From assembly GCA_964441735.1 (NCBI GenBank), contig CAYTVB010000081.1:1-5845 (forward strand): DNA of 5,845 nt. Direction: 5' to 3'. This DNA is from JASMTM01 sp964441735 (GTDB taxonomy: Bacteria > Thermotogota > Thermotogae > Petrotogales > Kosmotogaceae). A program made the translations under genes and the position numbers. Shown here one piece after another: positions 1 to 5,840 of the stretch (the stretch's first letter is position 1; every line of letters starts with the position of its first letter). A model generated the notes under the pieces. The model saw nothing but the letters and a program-made list of their open reading frames with translations, made no database searches and was not told the DNA's origin.

Positions 1-338
1 TTTTTCTTGTGCTTTTCCTATGAATTGAGGAAGAACCATTTCTAGATTGCGAAAATAGCAGGAAATAGTTATAGAAGAAAAAACAATACCCAGGGGAGGT
101 AGAGGATCAATTGCTTATGGCTTTGGAGGCCAACTACCTATTGATTCTGTGCATCATGTATAATCGCTCGTAAAACTAATGGTATCTATACTGTGATTAA
201 CATGAATGAAGAATAAAATACTTCAAGGAAATATCCAACCATGTATAACCTATTTTAGGATTCAGTTATTTTTACAGCAGATACTTGATATAAACGGAAA
301 AAGTATAAACTAAACCATCATAAATAAATCATATTAAA
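1..338. other. Intergenic stretch without a convincing gene
   Basis: All plus-strand frames are broken by stops and no good ribosome site precedes any ATG. On the minus strand one frame is open from position 114 to the left edge (38 codons), with an ATG at 37-39 but no Shine-Dalgarno site before it, so a gene entering from the left is possible but unsupported. The part around 91-150 is richer in G and C than the rest and contains short inverted repeats. From about 165 to 335 the DNA is AT-rich and I see no gene, promoter or repeat worth naming. Confidence 0.6.
59..163 (+). pseudogene. Possible remnant of a coding sequence (34 codons)
   Basis: Between the stop at 56-58 and the TAA at 161-163 one plus frame is open and reads like real protein in its second half, with a glycine-rich stretch (GGRGSIAYGFGGQLP) followed by IDSVHHV. 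There is no start codon with a ribosome site, and the frame upstream is closed. It could be the broken 3' end of a lost gene or a chance open frame. I do not recognise the family. Confidence 0.15.
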
Positions 339-364
339 AAAGCGGATTCATCAGAATCCGCTTT
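336..364 (-). terminator. Intrinsic terminator of the leftward lipoprotein gene
   Basis: A perfect 11-bp stem, AAAGCGGATTC (339-349) paired with GAATCCGCTTT (354-364), closes a 4-base loop (ATCA). Read on the minus strand it lies 10 bases past the TGA of the 375-2546 gene and ends in a run of six T (complement of 336-341), the usual form of a Rho-independent terminator. On the plus strand the stem ends in only TTT, so it would be weaker in that direction. Confidence 0.93.
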
Positions 365-374
365 ATCTATTAAT

Positions 375-2546
375 TCAATGCGCATTACAAGCACTATAAA
401 CTGCCACAATGAATTTTGGTTCATCGAAATATAAATCAAGGGTTATTATGGAAGGAGTTTTACTTACATAAAAATCTTCTCCGTTAATCTCCCACATATG
501 AAATTCAACAGGCGTCTGATCTTCATCATCGATATAAGAATCTCTGGGAACAGCAAGTGTTTCAGTTGCTCCATGGCTGTACCATCCGTATTCAGGAAAA
601 TGAATATCGGTTGCTTCTTTGTCAATATAAACCTTATTGAAATTAGATGTTGTGCTTTTCATTAAATATTCCACTTTATATTCAATAGAATATAAACCAG
701 AATCATTATTACTAAACGATCTTGAAGTAATTTCTTTACCGTCAGTCCACTCAATAAATGTCAAACTGGCATCGTCATCATCATTGAAATGAGCGAATTC
801 AATTTCACTTTCATTGAAGAGATTAAGCATTAGGGCTGAGTGAGCTGAAACATCAATGGTTCGGTCAGAATTCAATGAAGTAGAATATGGTGTTGTTTTT
901 TCTTCTCCATTAACCAAAATCGGGATTCCACTAATTGGAGTACTGTCAATTGTTAACAATATGCTTTTAAAATGAGCAACAAAATCTCTATCTTCTGTGG
1001 CACTGAATGTAAAAGTTGTATTTGAGCTAACAATACTGCTGTCTTCATACCAGCCGGCAAAGCCCCAGTTTTCATTGGGTGTTGCTTCTACGGTAACATC
1101 GGCATTTAATTCATATGTTCCTCCACCAGTTACCGTTCCACCTTCTGTTGGTGTTGCTGATACGGAGATGCTGTATTCAGGGAGCTTGAAAAGAGCTGTG
1201 GCTGTTATGGTTTCCTCATCCACATCAATTTTAGTTGTGGTAGCTTCGATAGTTTTACCAGTACTCAGTTTCCAGCCCCTGAATTCATAGTCACCTGTAG
1301 GAGTAGCTATAAGGGTTTCTTTCCATGGATCTTTTTTAGGATAGGAATCAACTTCTGGATATGTTATACCTTCACCTATTTTGGCAACATTTAAAGTGTA
1401 TGTTTTCTCTTCAAACTCAGCTGTTAAGCTTCTGTCACTCTCAGCGGAAAATGTGTAAGAAGTGTTTGTGCTGACAATATCTTCATCCTCTATCCAGCCA
1501 AAGAATTTATATCTGTTGTCAGGAGTGGCAATGGCAGTAACTTCTTCACCATATTTATAGATTCCTCCTCCTGTTACTTCGCCACCTTCTGCTGGAGAAG
1601 CTTCTACCGTTATATTATAACTGTTAAGCTGGAAAGTTGCTGTAGCATATAGATCGCGCTCATTTACATATATTTCAATTTCAGTATTACTATCATCTAT
1701 TTGAGATTCATACTCCTTGTTAACAATCCACTTTAAAAAGCGAGACTTATTTGAATTAAAAATAGCTGTAAGAGTTATTGTTGAAGGTTTTGTGTCTATA
1801 TTAGTAGCATCTTCAGTTTCGCCTATTGTTTCACCATTAATCTGCACTTTTACTTTTTCACCATAGTTATCATCGCCTTCTCTGTCAACAATTACATTTA
1901 CTTGTAACAAAGATGAGGTTCCATATTCAAATTCCCAGATATCACTTTCAACTTCGCTGTTCCTATCTTTCGCAATTACTTGCCAGTAATAAGTGGTACC
2001 ATCAACAAGATCTTCTTCAACTTGAGTTGATGTTGCTTCTATATCTTCAGCGATTTTGTGTAGATTTTCCTGATTGTCCCCGAAATAAACATCAAACTTT
2101 AGGTAGTCGTCTAAACCATCTTCTACGTCTTCGTCTTCAGATTCCCATTTTAGAATAATGAGATTCTCAGTAACAAAATCGTTATTTTTTGGTGAAATGT
2201 TTTCAGGTTTGGTGGGTTTTCTATTTACTGTTATCGTAAAGTCGGTTTCCTTTTCAACTCCACGATCATTTACCGCTTTTATGGTAACTTTTGTCCCGTT
2301 TTTATCAAATGTTGGATTATCCCAGATAAATTCCTGCCCAGAAATTCTGCCAACACTATCACCAACAATTTTATAGTTTACTTCACTGATGTTTACAGCA
2401 TTTGTATAATCAGTCAGATCAAGTTTAAACTGCTCTCCTTCATTTGCTATTTGATCGGGTATTTCAATTGGATTGAATATGACCGGACAACCAGAAAGTA
2501 TAAAAAGAGTAACAACTATAAGAACATATAGTATCGATTTTTTCAC
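375..2546 (-). CDS. Large surface lipoprotein with cadherin-like, fibronectin-like and divergent InlB B-repeat domains
   Basis: This is a probable envelope-anchored structural or adhesive protein of 723 residues with no visible catalytic motif. A short signal peptide ends in the lipobox LSGC, with Cys20 as the lipidated residue. Then come a cadherin/Ig-like beta domain (about 25-107), a fibronectin type III-like domain (about 110-208, with the typical TYYWQVIAKD strand), and four beta modules at about 214-307, 309-379, 382-454 and 458-526. The second and fourth are clear divergent InlB B-repeats (EGG.VTGGG.Y ... ATP ... F.GW.ED..IVS.NT.. ... F). A PEGA-like segment (about 530-570, LTIDSTPISGIPILVNG) and a last beta domain end in SACNAH. 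The start is set at the GTG at 2544-2546, because GGAGGT lies 7 bases before it; a GTG two bases from the same site (2553-2555) would add three residues. It stands alone on its strand, ends at a strong terminator, and is divergent to another lipoprotein gene with a related N-terminal domain. Domain assignment is good; the ligand or role is unknown. Confidence 0.93.
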   Translation of the reverse strand: MKKSILYVLIVVTLFILSGCPVIFNPIEIPDQIANEGEQFKLDLTDYTNAVNISEVNYKIVGDSVGRISGQEFIWDNPTFDKNGTKVTIKAVNDRGVEKETDFTITVNRKPTKPENISPKNNDFVTENLIILKWESEDEDVEDGLDDYLKFDVYFGDNQENLHKIAEDIEATSTQVEEDLVDGTTYYWQVIAKDRNSEVESDIWEFEYGTSSLLQVNVIVDREGDDNYGEKVKVQINGETIGETEDATNIDTKPSTITLTAIFNSNKSRFLKWIVNKEYESQIDDSNTEIEIYVNERDLYATATFQLNSYNITVEASPAEGGEVTGGGIYKYGEEVTAIATPDNRYKFFGWIEDEDIVSTNTSYTFSAESDRSLTAEFEEKTYTLNVAKIGEGITYPEVDSYPKKDPWKETLIATPTGDYEFRGWKLSTGKTIEATTTKIDVDEETITATALFKLPEYSISVSATPTEGGTVTGGGTYELNADVTVEATPNENWGFAGWYEDSSIVSSNTTFTFSATEDRDFVAHFKSILLTIDSTPISGIPILVNGEEKTTPYSTSLNSDRTIDVSAHSALMLNLFNESEIEFAHFNDDDDASLTFIEWTDGKEITSRSFSNNDSGLYSIEYKVEYLMKSTTSNFNKVYIDKEATDIHFPEYGWYSHGATETLAVPRDSYIDDEDQTPVEFHMWEINGEDFYVSKTPSIITLDLYFDEPKFIVAVYSACNAH
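969..1622 (-). repeat. Three consecutive InlB-type repeat modules inside the lipoprotein gene
   Basis: Modules are encoded at 1410-1622, 1185-1403 and 969-1175. The first and third are close in sequence, sharing EGG.VTGGG.Y, ATP, GW.ED, IVS.NT and the TFSA strand. The middle one is more divergent but keeps ATP, F.GW and the final aromatic strand. The DNA of the first and third also resembles each other around the GGG turn (near 1560-1600 and 1110-1150), which suggests duplication. Such beta modules usually act as stalks or spacers in surface proteins. Confidence 0.8.
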
Positions 2547-2553
2547 CTTTTGC

Positions 2554-2559
2554 ACCTCC
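2554..2559 (-). promoter_or_regulatory. Shine-Dalgarno site that decides the GTG start
   Basis: On the minus strand this reads GGAGGT. It lies 7 bases before the GTG at 2544-2546, the ideal distance. It overlaps or abuts the upstream in-frame GTG at 2553-2555, which therefore cannot use it. No ATG is available near this point. Confidence 0.8.
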
Positions 2560-2623
2560 AGAAATTTTGGGTACGCAATTTTGTCTTTAAATAAAGAATG
2601 CTGCGAATATCACAGCTTCAATA

Positions 2624-2652
2624 ATTATACACTTTTTTTGTATTTGGTTAAA
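2624..2652 (-). promoter_or_regulatory. Proximal candidate promoter for the leftward lipoprotein gene
   Basis: On the minus strand there is a perfect TATAAT (2624-2629), with TTTAAC as a weak -35 (2647-2652) at 17-base spacing. The A7 tract between them is typical of spacer DNA. Transcription would start near 2617, giving a leader of about 70 bases. A small stem (GCTG at 2600-2603 with CAGC at 2613-2616) would sit at its very 5' end. Confidence 0.55.
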
Positions 2653-2682
2653 GTATCTCAGAACAACTTTCGGTCTGTAAGA

Positions 2683-2698
2683 ATTATATCATTGATCA
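2683..2698 (-). promoter_or_regulatory. Distal extended -10 promoter, leftward, with a TGATCA box
   Basis: The minus strand reads TGATCAATGATATAAT: a perfect extended -10 (TG, one base, TATAAT), directly preceded by a TGATCA palindrome. No good -35 is seen (AATAAA at the expected distance), which is acceptable for an extended -10. The leader would be about 130 bases. It is back to back with the rightward promoter, 38 bp separating the two TGATATAAT boxes. Confidence 0.5.
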
Positions 2699-2713
2699 CA
2701 AAAGCTTTATTCC

Positions 2714-2773
2714 TTTAGTATGTTGATCATGATATAATCAACAAAGAATACTAAACCAGTCTATTTTAGTATG
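2714..2773 (+). promoter_or_regulatory. Three-copy TTTAGTAT element around the rightward promoter
   Basis: The 9-mer TTTAGTATG occurs at 2714-2722 and again at 2765-2773, and an inverted copy, ATACTAAA, lies at 2748-2755. The first copy is in the -35 region. The second and third flank a 9-base gap in the leader and can pair as an 8-bp hairpin just before the ribosome site. Either a DNA-binding regulator or an mRNA structure could use them; the sequence cannot tell which. Confidence 0.45.
2724..2738 (+). promoter_or_regulatory. Extended -10 promoter of the beta-helix lipoprotein operon
   Basis: TGATCATGATATAAT holds a perfect extended -10 (TGA-TATAAT, 2730-2738). The -35 region is poor (TTCCTT at 17 bases), so the TG extension or an activator would have to make up for it. 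The start of transcription is expected near 2744-2746, giving a leader of about 48 bases with a good Shine-Dalgarno site (GGAGGG, 2782-2787) 5 bases before the ATG at 2793. The 7-bp inverted repeat TGTTGAT / ATCAACA (2721-2743) covers the -10 and could be an operator. Confidence 0.7.
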
Positions 2774-2792
2774 GTTTATTTGGAGGGACATA

Positions 2793-4523
2793 ATGAAGAA
2801 AATACCATTGTTATTAATAACTTTTGTTCTTATTAGTTTACTTTCTTCGTGTACCAAATATTCTTTTATAGTTCCTGATCAAGAAATTGAAGAAGGTTCA
2901 ACGCTGGTTGTTAACCTTCAGGAATATGTTTCGGAATCACTTAAGGAACCACTTACTTTCGCTCGTGTAACAGGAAATGGATACGTTAAAGAGGGTAAAT
3001 ATTATTACACACCCGATTATGAAGAAGCGGGCGAGCATGAAGTAACTCTTTTGGTAAGAGATTCAAATAAGAAGGAACTCAAAAGCACCTTCAAAGTAAT
3101 GGTTATTGATGTCAACCACGCACCAATTGGTGAGATAAGAAATATGAGGTATATGGAAGGTGATGAAATAGAGCTAAATCTTGACGAATTTTTTGAAGAT
3201 CCAGATGGTGATGAAATAAGTTATGAACTAGTAGAGGGTACTGGAATAATAAAAGACGGTATCTATAAAGGATTTGAAGGGCCAGCACTACCAGGAATTC
3301 ATACTGTAGAAATATTAGTGAAAGATGATCGTGGCAACAAATTAAATGAGACCTTTGTTATTATAGTCGAAGAGAAAACAGCTTCTCCTGTTTTTGATGA
3401 TTTGAGAACAATTTTCAAGATAAATAAATATGATGTGCTAAAAGTTGATCTAAATGAACAATTTGAAAATTCTGAGAAAGGTAGATTTGAATTGATTGAT
3501 GGACCTGGTGTTCTATCCTATGAAGGAAATTATTATTATCTACCCTCGATTAACGATAAAGAGGAACAGGAAGTTGTTTTTAGGATAAACAGAAATGGTG
3601 AATATGGCGAACTAAAGAGATTTCAAATAATGGTTACTGATAGGATTGAAGACAATATTATTGAAGTTGGTACAGAGGAAGGTATGTATGAAACAATTCA
3701 AAGTGCTATCAACGCTGCTAAGGCTGGTGATGTTGTACTTGTTTATCCAGGGACATATGAAGAATCTTTGAGTATTACCAAGAGAGTTATCTTAAAGGGT
3801 GTAGATAGAGATTCTGTTGTTATTAAGTCAGATAAATCAAGCAATGCAAGAATATACATAAGACAGGCAAATGGATTTAGCATAGAGAATCTTACCATAG
3901 TTGATGGAGAACGCGCGATAATGGTTTCACGTTCCACAGGACAAATAATTAACTGTAAAATAATTGGTGGTAAAACAGCTATTACATATAGTTCGAGTAA
4001 GAACGATTTACTTATAAAGGATTCCTACATTTCCGTACTTGAAGATGAAAATGTTGAAGACCTCCCTGGGGATAGATATTATGGCATTTATGCCTATGGA
4101 GAAGGAAGATTGTTGTTGGATTCAAGTACTATAAAGAATTGTGGAACAGGAATTATGATGACAAATGATTTACTTTTTAAAGTAAATGATAATAAGTTTG
4201 ATAGAAATCGTGTGGGGGTATCACTGGCAGGGGATTCTACGGGATATCTTGTTAAAAATGAAGTAACACGCAATGAAGAAAACGGTATTCTAATTAATTC
4301 AGATTCTATAGTAACTCTAAATAATAATAAATTCTATTCTAACGTGCTTCATGGACTTGATCTATATCTTAGAATGTGTACGGACTGTGGATGTGGCGGT
4401 AGCAATTTTGAAGGCACGATTCTTGGTGAAGGTAATGTTTTTGACGATACGAAAGGGATATGTCCTGTTGATCGTGATTGGCCTGAAAACTTCTATGCGG
4501 TTGATGAATCCATAGGCTCGTAG
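2793..4523 (+). CDS. Lipoprotein with three cadherin-like domains and a right-handed parallel beta-helix
   Basis: This is an exported, lipid-anchored protein of 576 residues. The signal peptide ends in the lipobox LSSC (Cys20). Three Ig/cadherin-like domains follow (about 25-106, 110-193 and 198-282); the second carries the DPDGDE turn typical of cadherin-type calcium loops. From about 287 to 525 comes a parallel beta-helix of the pectate-lyase-like/NosD fold, opening with TIQSAINAAKAGDVVLVYPG and TYEESLSITKRVILKG, the usual entry coil, then rungs such as NGFSIENLTI and GTGIMMTNDLLFKVNDNKF. After the helix lies a cysteine cluster, CTDCGC (529, 532 and 534), and Cys557; Cys388 and Cys450 lie in the helix. 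No pectate-lyase catalytic set is recognisable, so binding a polysaccharide or a structural role is as likely as lysis. The ATG has GGAGGG 5 bases upstream. It is first in an operon with the thiol-redox gene 17 bases downstream. Its first domain resembles that of the divergent lipoprotein. Confidence 0.93.
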   Translation: MKKIPLLLITFVLISLLSSCTKYSFIVPDQEIEEGSTLVVNLQEYVSESLKEPLTFARVTGNGYVKEGKYYYTPDYEEAGEHEVTLLVRDSNKKELKSTFKVMVIDVNHAPIGEIRNMRYMEGDEIELNLDEFFEDPDGDEISYELVEGTGIIKDGIYKGFEGPALPGIHTVEILVKDDRGNKLNETFVIIVEEKTASPVFDDLRTIFKINKYDVLKVDLNEQFENSEKGRFELIDGPGVLSYEGNYYYLPSINDKEEQEVVFRINRNGEYGELKRFQIMVTDRIEDNIIEVGTEEGMYETIQSAINAAKAGDVVLVYPGTYEESLSITKRVILKGVDRDSVVIKSDKSSNARIYIRQANGFSIENLTIVDGERAIMVSRSTGQIINCKIIGGKTAITYSSSKNDLLIKDSYISVLEDENVEDLPGDRYYGIYAYGEGRLLLDSSTIKNCGTGIMMTNDLLFKVNDNKFDRNRVGVSLAGDSTGYLVKNEVTRNEENGILINSDSIVTLNNNKFYSNVLHGLDLYLRMCTDCGCGGSNFEGTILGEGNVFDDTKGICPVDRDWPENFYAVDESIGS

Positions 4524-4540
4524 AATAGAAAGAGGTTGAT

Positions 4541-5692
4541 ATGAAGAAATTACTTTGTCTATTTATAATAGTATTTTCAGTTTCGATATTTAGTAATGAG
4601 GTTATTATTGATTACTTCGGCGTTACTACATGTCAGGAATGTCTTGAAGCTGAAATGACAATTGAAAATGCACGTTTTGAGGTAAATCGTGAGATAGTGG
4701 TTAATAAATTTTATTTGTCTGAAGCCAAAAATCAGGAGCTTAAGCTTAAGTACGCAAAGGTTTATGATATCCCGGAAGAATACTATGATCATTATCCTAT
4801 TATTTTTGTGGGTGACAAAGCCTTTTTACATGATGATATAAGGGTTAGTAATCTTGTCAGGGCGATAGAAGAATATTCAGAAGAAGCCCGACAGCAAAAG
4901 CTTCAAGAAACCGAAGAGCTGGAAGAAGACGTTACGCAGCGCATAAAGAGCCGTTATGAAGAATTCAGTTTCTTCATTGTGCTCGGCGCAGGGTTGATCG
5001 ATGGTATCAATCCCTGCGCTTTTGTTGTTTTGATCTTTCTTGTATCATATCTTTTCTATGTTGGACGCAGTAAAAACGAAATATTAATAGCTGGTTTGTA
5101 TTTTGCACTTGGGTTATTTGCTGCTTATATAGCTATGGGCACAGGATTACTTGGTGCAGTGGGCTATCTTCAGAATATTTCTCGAATGTTTCAATTGATA
5201 TTTTATCCCGCAATGGCTGTATTTACAGGTCTTCTCGCTATACTGTCTATCAATGATTTCTTTAGAATGAAATACAAAGGTAAAAAGGGTGTTCTCGAAC
5301 TAACCCCCGGACTTAAAAGAAAAACACACGAGATAATCAGAAAAAACGCACGCGCAAAAACCATCTGGATTGCTTCACTGGTAACAGGACTTCTTATATC
5401 GTTCGTTGAATTCATGTGTACCGGACAGGTTTATCTTCCAACAATAGTCTATGTGATTAACAGTGTGGGTGTTTCCCCGGAAGCCTTAGGGTTTTTAATA
5501 ATTTATAATCTCGGCTTTGTGGTGCCAGTAATTGGTATAACGCTGGTTGCTTACTACACTTCATCTACAAAAAAGATACAGGAATTCATGAAATCAACAG
5601 AAGCTGCCGCCAAAATAAAACTTGTTCTCGGCGGTTTATTCGCTGTATTTTGCATAATAATGGTGAATATTTCTATAAATGTTTTTAGATGA
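4541..5692 (+). CDS. Thioredoxin-like domain fused to a CcdA/DsbD-type membrane electron carrier
   Basis: This 383-residue protein is predicted to move electrons across the cytoplasmic membrane to extracytoplasmic thiols. Residues 1-18 form a signal peptide (cleavage likely after SIFS). Residues 20-115 are a thioredoxin/glutaredoxin-like domain with a CQEC active site (Cys31, Cys34) and a probable cis-proline, Pro86, in HYPIIFVG. A Glu-rich helical linker (about 107-140) follows. Six membrane helices lie at about 142-171, 180-206, 214-237, 274-303, 314-338 and 357-378. The family signatures are DGINPCAF (Cys159) and FMCTGQVYLP (Cys293), the cysteine pair that shuttles electrons in CcdA and DsbD. 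In DsbD the thioredoxin domain is C-terminal; here it is N-terminal, a different order. No cytochrome c gene is present in this window, so a role in cytochrome maturation is not supported. The likely client is the cysteine-bearing lipoprotein upstream (inference). AGAGGT lies 4 bases before the ATG. Confidence 0.92.
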   Translation: MKKLLCLFIIVFSVSIFSNEVIIDYFGVTTCQECLEAEMTIENARFEVNREIVVNKFYLSEAKNQELKLKYAKVYDIPEEYYDHYPIIFVGDKAFLHDDIRVSNLVRAIEEYSEEARQQKLQETEELEEDVTQRIKSRYEEFSFFIVLGAGLIDGINPCAFVVLIFLVSYLFYVGRSKNEILIAGLYFALGLFAAYIAMGTGLLGAVGYLQNISRMFQLIFYPAMAVFTGLLAILSINDFFRMKYKGKKGVLELTPGLKRKTHEIIRKNARAKTIWIASLVTGLLISFVEFMCTGQVYLPTIVYVINSVGVSPEALGFLIIYNLGFVVPVIGITLVAYYTSSTKKIQEFMKSTEAAAKIKLVLGGLFAVFCIIMVNISINVFR

Positions 5693-5705
5693 GGAAAAGG
5701 AGAAA

Positions 5706-5840
5706 TTGAGAAAGTTATTAAAACCACTGATATGCGCCTTGAGGAACAGGCGGATATGCGTGTTGGGGAGCACACGGATTTGCGAATCTGTCGATTCGGA
5801 TTTGCGCCTACGGCGGTATTTGAACAAAATTCGCTTATAG
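5706..5840 (+). pseudogene. Start of a possible next gene, overrun by a repeat
   Basis: A TTG at 5706-5708 follows AAGGAG by 3 bases and opens a 44-codon frame beginning MRKLLKPL, which looks like the charged start of a signal peptide. From about codon 8 the frame enters the hairpin array and turns into Arg- and Cys-rich sequence that does not look like a real protein, ending at the TAG at 5838-5840. A second possible start, an ATG at 5689-5691 overlapping the upstream stop as ATGA, stops after six codons (MRKRRN). A third frame, without a good start, stays open from 5693 to the right edge. The simplest reading is a gene start broken by the repeat, or no gene at all. Confidence 0.25.
5729..5815 (+). 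repeat. Array of four small hairpins with conserved linkers
   Basis: Units begin at 5727, 5751, 5775 and 5797 (periods 24, 24, 22). Each has a linker, GATATG (5729, 5753) or GATTTG (5777, 5799), then a short inverted repeat: CGCCT/AGGCG (5735-5752), CGTGT/ACACG (5759-5776), CGAATC/GATTCG (5783-5798) and CGCC/GGCG (5805-5815). Stem bases differ from unit to unit but always pair. The first two loops are alike (TGAGGAAC, TGGGGAGC). GC is about 54% by hand count over 5727-5820, clearly above the AT-rich surroundings. It lies just after the redox gene, so it would be in the 3' part of that transcript. The array may continue past the window. Its function is unknown. Confidence 0.7.

Noticed and set aside
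997..1290. 97-codon plus-strand open frame rich in Val, Ser and Pro
   Set aside because: It lies antisense inside the InlB-type repeats and mirrors their codon pattern; it has no ribosome site and no independent domain.
1913..2376. Open frames opposite the N-terminal half of the leftward lipoprotein gene
   Set aside because: They are antisense to well-supported cadherin- and fibronectin-like coding sequence and have no Shine-Dalgarno site or plausible protein features.
375..2546. Annotation as internalin
   Set aside because: Only the B-repeat type modules are present; there are no leucine-rich repeats and no LPXTG or GW anchor.
2473..2718. 81-codon plus-strand frame across the divergent control region
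   Set aside because: It begins antisense to the signal peptide and runs through both leftward promoters; its composition is that of AT-rich noncoding DNA.
2793..4523. Annotation as pectate lyase
   Set aside because: The beta-helix fold is clear, but I could not identify the calcium-binding aspartates and catalytic arginine of a known lyase family, so only the fold is claimed.
4541..5692. Naming the gene ccdA or dsbD
   Set aside because: The domain order differs from both, and no cytochrome c genes are nearby, so a specific symbol would overstate the evidence.
5727..5820. Could the repeat be a CRISPR array?
   Set aside because: Units of 22-24 bases leave no room for spacers, the conserved part is only about 10 bases, and the variable part is self-complementary rather than unrelated.
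5554..5827. Minus-strand open frames covering the end of the redox gene and the hairpin array
   Set aside because: They are antisense to a membrane helix and to the repeat; their Arg- and Ser-rich stretch is a by-product of the repeat DNA.
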